A stretch of DNA of 64,000 bases from Aquatica leii (Eukaryota; Arthropoda; Insecta; Coleoptera; Lampyridae), in assembly GCA_035610365.1 (NCBI GenBank), contig CM069436.1, forward strand, positions 40,617,117 to 40,681,116, given 5' to 3'. The position numbers and the translations under genes were made by a program. Of this stretch, positions 35,641-47,723 are shown piece by piece (position 1 is the stretch's first letter; the number at the start of each line of letters is the position of its first letter). The notes under the pieces are model-generated. The model did not search any database, was not told where the DNA came from, and saw only the letters and a program-made list of their open reading frames with translations.

Positions 35641-38600
35641 TTTTGCATAAGTTCAATTTATTTAACCAATACCTGCGCTTGTACCATTAACTGGTTTTTG
35701 CTGAAGTTTTCTATTTTCTAAGTTATGTTTGTCTACAACAGTAATTTTCACTTATCTTAATGATTGCATTAAATTATTAAAACTTTTAATTTTGTTGCTT
35801 AAACGTTTTTGTGTATTAAACTGTAAACCACGTCTAACTGAATTTTATCAGTGACAGTCATCATCATTTTGGTAGATGTGCGAGAATTTGACACTCACAA
35901 ACAAACATATCAGTTGGAGTTTTTGCACTTTACGGTAATTTTTTTTTTGGTTAAAGTTAAACACAGCAGGTCTATTGTGTTTAATCAGAGATAGGCATTA
36001 AACAGGTTATTTACTTTTTGCTACCAAGATGCAGCAAATCCGTATATAAACGTCAATAATCTTTAAAATACGTTAGTGTCTGACATGTTTGCACATTTTT
36101 TATAAACCTTGAGTGTAATAAATGCATTGATAAATAAACACCTTTTAGATCAAAACGATAGGCCCATTCTATTTTTTTTGTTGACAAGACAAAACAAGAA
36201 TTTTAATAATCTTAGAGTCAAAAGTTGTAGCTCAATTTACACCAGCAACTCCAGTAAGCATAAATTATTACTAATAGTTCAGAAACTTTTTAAAAAGTTA
36301 AAGATTTTGTTTTATTATATTTATGAAGATTAGTATGGCTTTGGTTAAAAAATATTTGATAAAAGATTTTTTAAATAAATATTTTATTTATAATGTAAAA
36401 CTGAATTTTTACATCTTTTACATAAAAATCTAAGCCAAAAAATATAACCACTTTGAAATGATTATAGTATATTTAGTCTTCACTAGACTAAATATACTAT
36501 ATACTATAATTTATTACTAAAACAAAGTATAGTTATATAATTTTGAAACTAAACCAAAAAAATTGTTTTTTAAGTAAGATTTTTTTCATAGTTCTTGTTA
36601 TCATGTTGTTAGATTCTTAAATGTTTTTGTTGTTTATAACTTGCTTTTAATTCATGCTGTGTCATTAGTTTTCTGGTTGAGCAAATTAAAAAAAATTTTT
36701 TTTGACGATGTTAATTTTTTTTCGTTTATTTTTTCTGTCAGAGACAATTTATTTATTTGATATAAACTTTATTTTAACCAATTGCTTAGTAATGTTTGAC
36801 CGTTATTATTTTGTATTAAAACATTAATTAATTAGACTTTATACCAATTTTAATTGTATATAAAATTTTAACATTTACATAGTCTGTACTGTCGGTGACA
36901 TTAGTTGTTTGTTTAATGTTTAAAATGATGATTATTATTTGTTTCACATACGTAATTTTTTTAACGTAACGTCAAATCGTGTTTGAAAAATGAACATAAA
37001 GTCCTATCAATACGTGCTACTTGTAAACTAAAGCTAATTTTATCAAATTGCTTTTACGTAAATTACACTATTAATTTAAGCTGTTGTACAGCTGTTATCA
37101 AATTACAGTTAACATTACACTATAAAAGCGATGGAATTTACTTTTAAAGTAGCAAATAAATAAAATGTAATTCTTAACATCTTTACTTACCGAATTTAAT
37201 CTCAACTTCCTTAATACATAATCCCTACGGCATCAAAAGAAAACTAAATAATTAGATTATGAGTACAAAGATGAAACCGCTACAAATCTACAAAGTTTAC
37301 TCTGAGCTGATTTTTTTTGGTTTTGCAGATCAAGATGTTGCTACAAAAGAGATTTAAATTGTTAAAAAAACAAAGTTATGTTTTTAATATTTCCTCTTAA
37401 GTTACTCACTGTGTAAAGATTTATAAAAACGCTAGCAGGCAATATAAATTTTTTAAATTTTCTTAATAAAAGAAAAATGTTTCGGGATTCTAGTAATTAT
37501 AAGAAAAATTGCGGTTTACATAAAGAACCCTGCAATATCTTCTACAATTAAGGAGATAAAAATACTGTAATTAAGTTGTAGGCATTATAAAAGTGCATGG
37601 TCATTATAAGAAATAAAAGATATGATTTATAATTATTGTGAAATTTTACATAAAAGTTTGGTTGCTACATTTATACTTATATTTTTATATAATTTACAGA
37701 AACAACGTATGACAGAGATTATTAAAACTTGTAAAAAAATGTTTTTAAATTTTAAAATTAATGTCATGCATTTAATATAGTCTATAATTAATGATAGTCT
37801 CTTATTCTTTAACAAAAATAAGCAAAACAATTTTTTTGTAGAATATACAAGTTGTGTTTCAGTTAAGACTTAGATAAATTAGTTTGTTGTAGTAAATTTT
37901 AACTTTACAACATTAAAGCATCTAAAAAAATACAACTTTTAAGTCGTAATTTTTTTGTGTATAATTTTATGTGCACTATGTGTCATAATTACAGCAGATT
38001 ATGTTATATTTTTTTAGGTGGCTTAAAGTTCTATTTCATGTTTACTGTTTTTTAATCTTCTTAAAAGTTACAGTTAGAAAGATTAGTATTGTGATTACTA
38101 AAAAACGTTTTTGGCTTGATTTAAAATTCATACGAGTGCGTGTGTAGAATTAAAATTTGACTTTTAAACACAAAATCGATAATTTTATATTTGAAAGTTA
38201 AAACGAATAACCACATTTTAGACATATCAACCAATGTTTATTATATGTTTTGACAATTATAGTATTTAAAAAAAATTCAATTAAATTTAAATATTAATTA
38301 AAACTGATTTGTTTAGAATTGAAATGATTCCTTATGTGATTTATGGACAAAAAGGTTGATTGGTTATAAAACAATAGATAAACGTAATATTGCAAAGTTT
38401 TCTCTATCTATTATCGCACACATGTTTAACGAACGGTGTATGTACGAAAATACTATTATATATTTTGTTACAAAAAAGGTCCTGAAACTTACTACTTTTT
38501 ATCTGCATAGAGATTACTACAATTGGCATTATCAGTCGCTTTAGTATGCTATTAAGAAAATCTACCTATAAAAAATGTTTTTTTAAAAATAGTATTAGAT

Positions 38601-38723
38601 TTTTATTATATTACGTAAAATAAATGTAAAAGTTTTCTTTGCGAAAATTTATGCAGTAGATAACAAGATCGCAAATAGTATTGGTTGTTTGTGTAATTAT
38701 TTGAATTATTTATTAAAGTTGAC
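35641..38723. other. AT-rich stretch without genes; one small perfect hairpin
   Basis: The sequence is very AT-rich with no recognisable coding or transposon motifs. At about 36467-36504 there is a hairpin (ATAGTATATTTAGTCT / AGACTAAATATACTAT) with a 4-6-base loop. Confidence 0.5.
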
Positions 38724-38726
38724 TAA

Positions 38727-38900
38727 GGTCCGGTTTCACCAACTAAAATTTAACTGTAGATTAACTAACCTACGATTAAATTTAAAATCCTGTCATATTA
38801 TTGGTTAGCTTAAAACCACTAACCAATGATATGACAGGATTTTAAATTTAATCGTAGGTTAGTTAATCTACAGTTAAATTTTAGTTGGTGAAACCGGACC
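38727..38900. repeat. 174-bp palindromic MITE with TAA target duplication
   Basis: The element begins GGTCCGGTTTCACCAAC and ends with its exact reverse complement. Nearly the whole sequence folds back on itself around 38813. TAA flanks both sides (38724-38726 and 38901-38903). A 3-bp TAA duplication and G-rich ends suggest a PIF/Harbinger-type MITE. It lies 58 bp outside the mariner-type element. Confidence 0.85.
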
Positions 38901-38958
38901 TAAGGAAACTCTATTTAATATAGTATGTAGCATTGCTTTAACATTTTTTCAGTGTGTA

Positions 38959-41109
38959 CCAGGTGAGCAACTAAGAACGGCCGCCGGTAATATCTCAGGA
39001 ACCAATTGTCACACAGGTTTAGAAAAACAAGTTTTACTAACAAAGTGATTATGAAAAATAGCTGGAAAACATTTTCTAGCTTCTAAGATTAAGAGTTTAT
39101 TTAGAGAGTGTTTAAAATGCATGAAGTATAATCTTCAAGTAATTTAGAAACGTTTTTATTAAAAAACTTAAATAGAATAGCAACTTTTCTTACACATTCA
39201 ACTAGAGAAATTAAAGCTTTCGTTGAAAACCGCAATAAGATAGCTTTTGTCTAACAAAAGTTATTAGGAAACAAATTTGAAGTTATAAATTTTCTCATCT
39301 TGGCGACAAACTGTGTAAAGTAGCCGCAAACACAAGTCACCTGTGAAAATGCAGAATCGGCATAGTATGTTATTAGAAAACAAATTTTAAATCATAAAAT
39401 TTTATAAATTACAAATTAGAAAAGTTAAACTAAGAGTTAAAACTACATCTACAGTTAGTGTCGCCTCAGATGTTCAAAATGTGCTTCTTCATTTTCTATA
39501 CAAGAAATTGTTCTCTGACGAGTGGATTGAACGAAAGTCTGAATTTCTGCCATTGAAATACTTTGGAAAGCATTTCTAATCCTTTTGATCATATTGTCTT
39601 TTGTAGTTGGTCTGTTTATAAAAACAAGGTATTTTACGTGTCTCCACAAATAAAAATCTAGACAAGTTAAGTCTGGTGAACTAGCTGACCATTGACATAG
39701 GTTTCCACGGCTTATCCATCTAATAAAATATGTTTGGTCTAAAGGTTTTCGAACGTTTATAGAAAAATGCGCGCGGGCATCTATAATGCTGGATAAACAT
39801 TTCATGGCAAGTTGCAAAAGATGTCTCTTAAAAAAAGTGGCAATTTATTTCTTAAGAATTGTGGATATCGTTCTCTGTTTAGAGGTTTGTTAAAATTAAA
39901 AAGCCTAAATATTTGTTTACCTACAAATCCGCACTATATTTTTACGACCAACGATCTTGAGGTTGAACTTCTTGAATCTAGTGAAGATTTGTTTTAGACC
40001 AATAATGCGTATTATAACAATTTACATTACTATCGCTATTCAATGTAACCTCATCTGACCACAAAATTTGCGAACGTAATCCAGCATTCTTCTCTATCAT
40101 TTGCAACAGCCAGTTACAATAATTTACTCGTTGATCAGAATCAATAGCATTTAAACTTTCATGCAAGACTATGTGATATGAATGTAACCTAAAATCAAAT
40201 AAATATATTATTTGAGTTACATTAACGTTATTATTATAATGCAGTACCTAATACACTTATAATAGTATATTAAGTAACTTACCTGTGATCGCTCATAATA
40301 TTTCTAATGGTATTTTGACGTATTCTCAAGTCTTTGCATATTACTCTAGTACCTAAATGACGATTAAATTTTAGATATACTAGTAAGTTTATAACATCTT
40401 TCTTGGTACGACCTCTACGTTGTCTACGGTATACAGTAAGATGCACATTTTCAGTCGTACGTAAACCATGTGCTAATCGAAGAAAAAGAAGTATAGTGAC
40501 GTCTTTCAAGAATGTGTAGTGTATACGTTCTGCTAGCAACTGTTGCATTTTATGTACATTCGAAGTAAACCGCTAACATGTCAAATGCTTTTTTATTTGT
40601 AAAAATTATTATAAAATATACTTTTAAACAATTACTATAGAAACTAAAAAACCAATTCGACCAAAACAGTAGCAGGTACTAAACACATACTATGTTGATC
40701 TTGTATTTTTACAGGTGACTTGTTTTTGTGATTACTTTGGAAATTTGGTAGCCTTTGTTTTCTAATAACTTTTGTTAGACAAACGCTATAGAGGCTTTAC
40801 CGTTATTAAAATATAAAATTTATAAAATGCTGTCGATAAACAAAGCAAAACGCTTTATAACGAGCCCAAGTTTATTATAGTTTATTTATAAAATTACAGC
40901 AAAAACTTTTCAAATAAGCCGATTACGGAGAAATTCCAAACTTTTTATTTAGGCATAACCACTACACTCCCAGGTGGTTATCTTAGGAACCCAAAACCAT
41001 TTTCCAGCTATTTTTTAAGATAACTTTTCTAATAAAATTTTTTGTCTAAGCTTGTGTCAAGATTCGTTCTAAAGATTTAGCCGGCGGTCATTCTTAGTTG
41101 CCTAATTGG
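38959..41109 (-). mobile_element. Complete Tc1/mariner-type element with long inverted repeats
   Basis: The 2151-bp element is flanked by TA at 38957-38958 and 41110-41111. The left end reads CCAGGTGAGCAACTAAGAAC and the right end, reverse complemented, reads CCAATTAGGCAACTAAGAAT. Both continue into (A/G)CCGCCGG. The inverted repeats stay colinear for about 430 bp: left to about 39390, right from about 40660. They share AAAAATAGCTGGAAAA, TTTGTCTAACAAAAGTTATTAG, ACAAGTCACCTGT and CATAGTATGT. Between them lies an inactive transposase gene on the minus strand. Confidence 0.9.
39455..40548 (-). pseudogene. Intron-containing mariner-type transposase pseudogene
   Basis: On the minus strand, exon 1 (40548-40283) encodes an HTH region with RRQRRGRTKKD and IRQNTIRNIMSDH. 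A 94-bp GT...AG intron (40189-40282) joins in frame to exon 2, LHSYHIVLHESLNAIDSDQR, then LWSDEVTLNSD with the first catalytic Asp. Further blocks read HIQEVQPQDRWS-like, and IIDARAHFS is a damaged DGAPAHFS second Asp. SSPDLTCLDFYLWRHVK gives the third acidic position, and the frame ends EEAHFEHLRRH. Between 39980 and 39817 the frame is broken by several stops. The protein would cut and paste the surrounding inverted-repeat element. This copy is dead. Confidence 0.85.
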
Positions 41110-41111
41110 TA

Positions 41112-43898
41112 GAATAATATTTTTTTATTTTTGATACAAATGCAACCATTTTGTCGGTTAAAAAAAATGAATCATGGACACAACTCCAAGATGGCGATAG
41201 AAGCGACTTGTTTTTGTAGCGTGTCAAAAAGTATAAGATTAGACGACGCAAAAATGTTGCCATTCATAAAAAGTACATAACATCATTTGAAACTTTTAGT
41301 TGCGACGAATTCAAACAAATTCAAATGCAGGGTAACGATAAAAAATCAGTCCTTTAAATAGTTTTCATTTAAGTAAATGTATTTCAATAGATTTGTACGA
41401 TTTGTCTAACGAAAGGTTTTGCTACAACTTCTCCCATTATTCCTAAACTAACAGTCACAAAAAAACAACAAATAATTACTTGTTACATGCCAAAGTTAAA
41501 ACAAAGTCACTGCCTGAAATGAGGTAACATAAACGATGTTGTGCCGCTGCTCAGTGGAGACGGGGTGGGTTATATTTAAAAAAGTTCGTGATTTATTTGG
41601 ATAACTTGACGAAAAAGTAAAGTTTTATGGACTTCTGGCCCTTGCCAACCACAAGTCCGCTCCTGAAGGATACACCCTAAACGAACTTACCTTGTTAGAG
41701 TGTATCACACTAAAATCTGTAATAAATTAATAAAGTTACACACACGGAAGCCGACGGAATTAAAAACTCTTTACAATTTAACAATTTAACATTTATTTGC
41801 ACACAAAAAAAAATAATGAATAAAATAAAATTTAAAAAAAATAAAAGTACTGAAATTAACAAAATTAACCACACAAAACAAAAACAAAGAACGTAAAATG
41901 AATGTTTGAATAAATACACAATACAAAAAAAATATTGGTAAACCTTAATTACCAAAACAAAACAAAAATCAAAAATCACGGCCGTGTGCGCGTCGAAATT
42001 AATTAATTAATTATAAAAACAAATACACTTAATTAACTTAAAAATAATATAAAACGTGAATCGAGAAATTATTCGGTCCCGTTTAACAAATTTTTAACTC
42101 GGGATTCTGTCACAGTTCCGATAAATACGGACAATAATTAGTTACATTAACGTTAAATCAATTCGAGACACTTAAAATTTTCATTTGAAATTCAAAGCTT
42201 TTAACACTTAATCACGTAAATTATAACTTCACAATAAAATATATGGTGCAAAATAAATACCTTGAATTTGTCGTAACTTCAGGAAGGAACCGGTGGTTGG
42301 TTCTAGGTAGCCAGTTGTCTACAGGTAGAATAACGTTGAAAGGTACCCCAAACAATTGCAATGACGGCGGAAGAATTTTCTTTTTAACACTTAAATAAAA
42401 TCCGCACAAATGCGAAGACTGGATTTAGCACAACCCCTCGATTGCATATCCAACTTGAAACGTGAGTTTTATTTTTTTGGAAACCATGAAGACTATTTAA
42501 ACCGTAAATTACGAAATTTGGAAAATCAAACTTTTCCACCACTACACTTAATTTTCACGGTTCCATCTAACTTCCGCGGTATTACATCACGATAGGGTAA
42601 AAGTACCCTAACCACTCAACTACATAACGGTACCCGGTATTTTTTAATTGCCACCGAAACAATCCTCCTCAAAATCAAAATTTCACTCCTTATAACACCT
42701 CGTGATCCCACTCAATTCAACGAACTTGCGCCGTAAAATCTTTGTAAAAGATAGAACACTAAACAAACTAAATTAACAAAGATGAAAACTATAATTGGCC
42801 ACGTGCGTCATGTCAAGTACGCACTCGAAAGAAAGAAAATCTTCTCACAGAAAACGCTTACTCCGTCAAATTATCAGGTGGCTCGCAAATGAACTTAACA
42901 TAAACAAAAGTACAGATATCAAGAAAAATTGATCAAATTACATTCCAAAAAGGAGGTCGTAAATTATATAGAGTTGTTTTTCTAATGAGATAACCAGAGG
43001 TAAAAACACTAAATCCAACGGAAACCACGGAACTTTATGCATTCAAAAAAAAATACCAGTAATAATTGTGAAATAACTATGCAATACAAATAAACTTAAA
43101 TCAAACGTAATAAAATAACGAGTAAAACGTTTTCGATGCTAACATCGAACTAATCAATCGTAAAAAAAAAACAGAAAACCGAAAATTCAGCCAGATGAAT
43201 CTAATTACGGGGTCTTACATAAAAGATTCACTGCTAAATTCCAACGCAGATTACATACTAAACATAAAAAAACAAATATCGAGACATCTACAAGGTTACG
43301 TTTAACTTTTCATGTAATGCAAGTAAGAATAGTCAATCTTGGAGAAGTCACAAATAACTTTGTATTATTTATAATTTAACCCGTAGCTTTCATTGTATAT
43401 AAAAGATATGCAAAACAATTTATTATTTTTCTAACCTGGTATCGCAGACTATGAGAAAGCAGATTATTTATAATTGATCTGATATAATCTGATTCCTGCC
43501 ATACAATAATAGATCAATAGAATGACTTTCTATATTAGGTAACAACTGGTTTGATTTTTGTATTTGAATAAAATGTTACGATGAAATTTTAGTTCGTAGC
43601 TATTCTTTACAACTGAAACATTTAGTTAATCATTTAATGCGTTTCACCTTGCTGGTTTCAACAATGTTTACTGCATCTACATAAATTATAATCTTGTAAA
43701 ACAATAGACCTATATGTAAAGTACTAGTCGATCGCTGAAAGTACCGATGTTGCCACCCCAAATAAGACACTTTATTCTCATCTTGAATAAATAATTTGAA
43801 ACTACGCAACTAGTTTATGTAAATTGAAATTAACGCTAATACATAGTAACTTTAGCATAAGTAAATGCTATATTTAACAATTTTGTTGAAATTTTATG
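41112..43898. other. No gene recognised; GC-richer island near 41.97-42.9 kb
   Basis: The stretch 41970-42900 contains CGGCCGTGTGCGCGTCG, GGCCACGTGCGTCATG and other CpG-bearing words unusual for this window. A minus-strand ORF at 42221-42409 (with FGVPFNVILPVDNWLPRTNH) ends at an AG/GTATTT splice-donor-like site. It could be an untranslated or first exon or an old LTR, but I recognise no family. Confidence 0.3.
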
Positions 43899-44308
43899 TC
43901 ACTTAGAATTTAACCTCAGTTTTTTGTATACAAACAAATCAGCTGTTTTAAAATTATGCGTATAAATGACGCCAACTAATATGCGCAAAAAAAATGTTCC
44001 TACAATGAGTGTCGCCATCAACTTTTGCGGAACAATTTTCGGCGTAAAAGTTCCCGTAAGATGTTTCGTCTTTCTACTATATAGTCTTTGGTTCAAGATA
44101 GCAATAAGAAATTCGTCCACCGTCAAATATTTTTTTTCAAAATTGATTTTAACGGTAGCGACAACTAACAAAAAGAAGGCTTTGCCGTCGTCAACAACTG
44201 CCAAGCAAGTCAAAGCGCCGCTTTCTTTAACTAAGAAAACTATGACCGCCGTTGACAAAAGATAGCAATTGAAACAGTAATCCTGTCGAAAATAGATGTA
44301 CCCAAATA
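43899..44308. other. Unassigned, overlapping ORFs on both strands
   Basis: A 159-codon minus frame (43899-44378) and a 99-codon plus frame (43966-44265) overlap. Neither has a recognisable domain. The minus frame runs into the dispersed repeat starting at 44309, so at least its start is repeat sequence. Confidence 0.25.
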
Positions 44309-44940
44309 ACAAAACACTTGTAAAAAGATATCTTTTTAACACCATTTCCCGGATATCAATATTGGCCACTTTTTTCATACAGAATTTGTGTCAAAAATTC
44401 TGCATGAAATCGGTATCTATAAACTGTCACTATCACTTTTGAGACAAGAAAATGATACCATGTATAAGAAAGCTAAATGTCACTTTGATGCTAACATCAT
44501 ATCACATAACATGATTATTTCATCATTGTGTTATCAAATTTGTGTTAATTAAATTATATGCTACCATATTGATTAATAAAAATATGCACAGTATAAATAA
44601 TGATTATATTTTTTAACTTTACTATGTTTAGTGAAGATCTAAACTTATAAAAAAACACTAATTACAAATTACATATTAGAATGCAATATTTTAAACTTTT
44701 ACATGGTAGTAGACATCGGTTTAACAAACATTGAAAATAATAAAAAAACAAAGGTTATACCACGTTATACTTATACTTATACAGAATCTGACTAAAACCG
44801 ACATTCTTCGTAAGATTTCGGTGCGTAGAAGGATCTTTGTCTTACATTGGACTCCGTTGTTAGACCTTGTACTTCATGCGGCAAAATGTGCTAATTAGTT
44901 TACAATACCGCCAAAACAAAATTAAATTATATCTGTTTAC
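44309..44940 (+). repeat. Dispersed repeat, copy 1 (pairs with 52749-53330)
   Basis: About 600 bp are shared in the same orientation with 52749-53330. Landmarks are AAATCGGTATCTATAAACTGT, TCATATCACATAACA, CACAGTATAAATAATGATTATA, CTTTACTATGTTTAGTGAA and ATTTCGGTGCGTAG. This copy has an extra segment near 44790-44870. Terminal repeats were not found. Confidence 0.85.
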
Positions 44941-45660
44941 TTTTAATATTATTATTGTTATTATTTCTAAAAAAATTTTTTTTTAATCAAATTTTCTTTT
45001 TGTATTCTATCTCTCATTGAAACAGGTGATGCAATTTTGCAGGCTCGGATTCGACATGTTCACGTGAACACCGCATGTATTTGTTTACGCGCGCTTTATC
45101 TTGGAAATGAATAGACAGTAGTGAACTTACCTTTAGTACTTTTTACTTCCCAGACTAGCTTAGTATTAGGTAATATTTAAACAACTTTATCGATTCACCA
45201 AAGTTAAAACATTTCTAATATTTACGAGTCATAACTTAAATTGGAAATAATTTTAACAATTGCAGAATGAGTTTTAACCCGCAATCGGTACCTTTTAGTA
45301 ACTTCTCCGTTAGCGTGCACTACATTGCGATTTCACAAATCCAGCATTTAATTTGTAAAATGTGATTGAAATTCACTGGATTACACCAATGCATAATTGA
45401 TAACTGTGATCAGAGAAAATATTATCTGTGATTTTTGTTTGTAATTTATTATGTTTTTATCTCTACACTAACTGTTGTCATTGTTTGTTTATTTATGGAG
45501 TTTTAATTTTGTGACTGGTTCATCGGACAGCTCATCTTGGGCCCGTTTTTTTTATATAAGTGTAACTTAATAAGTTAACTATAGTTGGATTTTACAGTAT
45601 ATTTTAATATGTACTAATAGTCTGCCATGCTAAATCTAATGTGGTTCTTTTGTTTTTTTC
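44941..45660. other. No recognisable feature
   Basis: This is AT-rich sequence without motifs that I can assign. Confidence 0.45.
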
Positions 45661-45663
45661 AAT

Positions 45664-45720
45664 AAATAGTGGCCATGATGAAGTACGCACAATAGCGCCA
45701 CGAAACGTCGCGTCGCCTAT
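45664..45720 (+). ncRNA. Degenerate hammerhead-ribozyme-like motif
   Basis: The sequence reads TGATGA, a stem with CGC...GCG pairing, then CGAAAC, a five-base loop and GTC. GCCTAT follows and can pair with ATAG..GC upstream. This is the layout of a type I hammerhead with a minimal stem III. The invariant C of CTGATGA is replaced by A and stem II has an internal loop, so it is probably an inactive fossil. Confidence 0.4.
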
Positions 45721-47411
45721 AAAAATTTACTAATCGTGAATTTTTTGCCTCTCCTACCTGAAGGTGTAATACAACTACTTAACAATTATTACTAGAGGAA
45801 AAAAGTTACCAATAAAATTAAATTTTTTTTTATAAATTAGAAGTATTTAAAGTAAATAATTTATGACAAAAATATTAAATAAAAATTTTTTGCAAAGGTA
45901 TGTATTTGTACATTACAAAAACAGTTTCTTTAGACAATTTAATTTAAATAATTGTTTAAAAGAACCGTCTTTATTGCAATTGTATTAAGATATTTTTTAG
46001 TGTTGGGGAAATACTTACATAAGATATTGTAATAATTTATCTTTTGTACGTATTATAAAAGATAAAAAATGTGCGTTGACGGATTGGGTTTTTGTTATAT
46101 ATGTAGAGTCATATATTGTTGTTGACGATGAAGGTAAATTATTCTTTATCTACTGATAAATAATGATTTCATATTTGACATCTTAGAAACTTTGAAAGCA
46201 AACTATTGAACTGTTATTATAAAAAATTGTTTTTTACGTTTAAATGGTGATACTGAACTTAATTCATCTGTTTTTTTTTACAAACAATGAGTTAAATATT
46301 TAGTTAAGTTAATAAAATTATTTGAATTAATTCTTATTTACTTGCATTTATAATGCCATAAAAAAAACGATGACGTTTAATTACTTTTATTTTATACAAA
46401 ACAATTAATTTTGTAATTTATAATTTATATTTCATTTTACATAATCCAATATTAACTTTTATTGTATAAATATTATATGTAAGGTACCTAAAAAAATAAA
46501 ACAAATTAGAATTTTTATTCAAATAAATGAATGTGCTTACGGGTACTCAAGATAGTATTTGTCAAAAACACACTGAAAAATCTTTTTAATATTAATGAAC
46601 TTATCGTTTTACATATTTATTTTAAATGAATATGCTCACGGCGTTTTCTTTATATATACATTTTATTATTTAAAAAAAAATTATTTTTGCATTTTCAACC
46701 TACATCCTAATTATTAAAAAATAAATGTAAACATTTAAGATGTTTTAAAGTATAAAGAAAAAATACTGATTAATTTATTCTTTTTGTTTTATATGCAGCA
46801 GAAATTTTATAGTAATATTTAACATTATAATACATCTTAATATAAAAGATTTTTTAATAAAAGAAAAACATTAAAATTTAAATATAATAACAAACAAATT
46901 TTTAATGCACGGAATTTATAATAATCAACTTTTTATACAGAAATAACCAAATACATTGCTAAATTATTTGTTTGAGTTTATTAATTTTTATTTCAGTATT
47001 TAAATATTTATTTGTCGGTTCTATTTTCGACATTTAGTTTTATATTATAAGTAGAAATTTTGGAAACGTTGGCATGCTACGGTACAGTAATACATATTAT
47101 ATCTCTGAATCATTTTGAAAAATATACATTTTTAGATGTCTATTTTAAAATACTGAAAAATATCTTAATACTTGGCAAAAGGTTTTACGATAACTATTAG
47201 AAAGGAAAGAAGATAACTAAAACATGTTTGATTTAGGAACAAAAAAATCTAAATTCCAAAATGAATTGCTTTCTAAAACCATATTGTCACTTATTTTAGC
47301 CATTTTTTTATTTGTATCTTAATCTACGGCATTGTATTAATTATTTCCAGATTTACATTAAGCTTTAACTAAACGTTATTTAAAGCTTACTATAACTTTA
47401 ATTCAAATTAT
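45721..47411. other. No recognisable feature
   Basis: This is extremely AT-rich sequence with many homopolymers and no recognisable coding or repeat structure. Confidence 0.5.
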
Positions 47412-47723
47412 GTTGTTTATTTATTTATTTATTCATTTATTCAATAAACAGATACATTAAATCAAAATGATTACAGAACCACAGGATAAATCCTAAAACG
47501 GTTCTAACAAATACATTAAATCTTCTCTAACTAATAACGCTACATAAAACATTCATAAAGTTGAAGTTAAAAAACAAAAAAAGAAAATACAATTTAAATT
47601 CTAAAAATTAAAAACAAGAACATAAAATGTGAAAACAAAACACATAATTAAGTATTATTAATATTTTCCATCTATTTAAAAACATAGCAATACCTATGTG
47701 GAGTAGACAAAAATTCCACTTAG

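Noticed and set aside
41710..41979. 89-codon hydrophobic minus-strand ORF
   Set aside because: The Phe/Ile/Leu richness follows from A-rich plus-strand sequence. No signal peptide logic, family or conservation could be shown.
43899..44378. 159-codon minus-strand ORF
   Set aside because: The length is suggestive, but there is no domain, it overlaps an equally uninformative plus-strand ORF, and its start lies in a dispersed repeat whose other copy lacks it.
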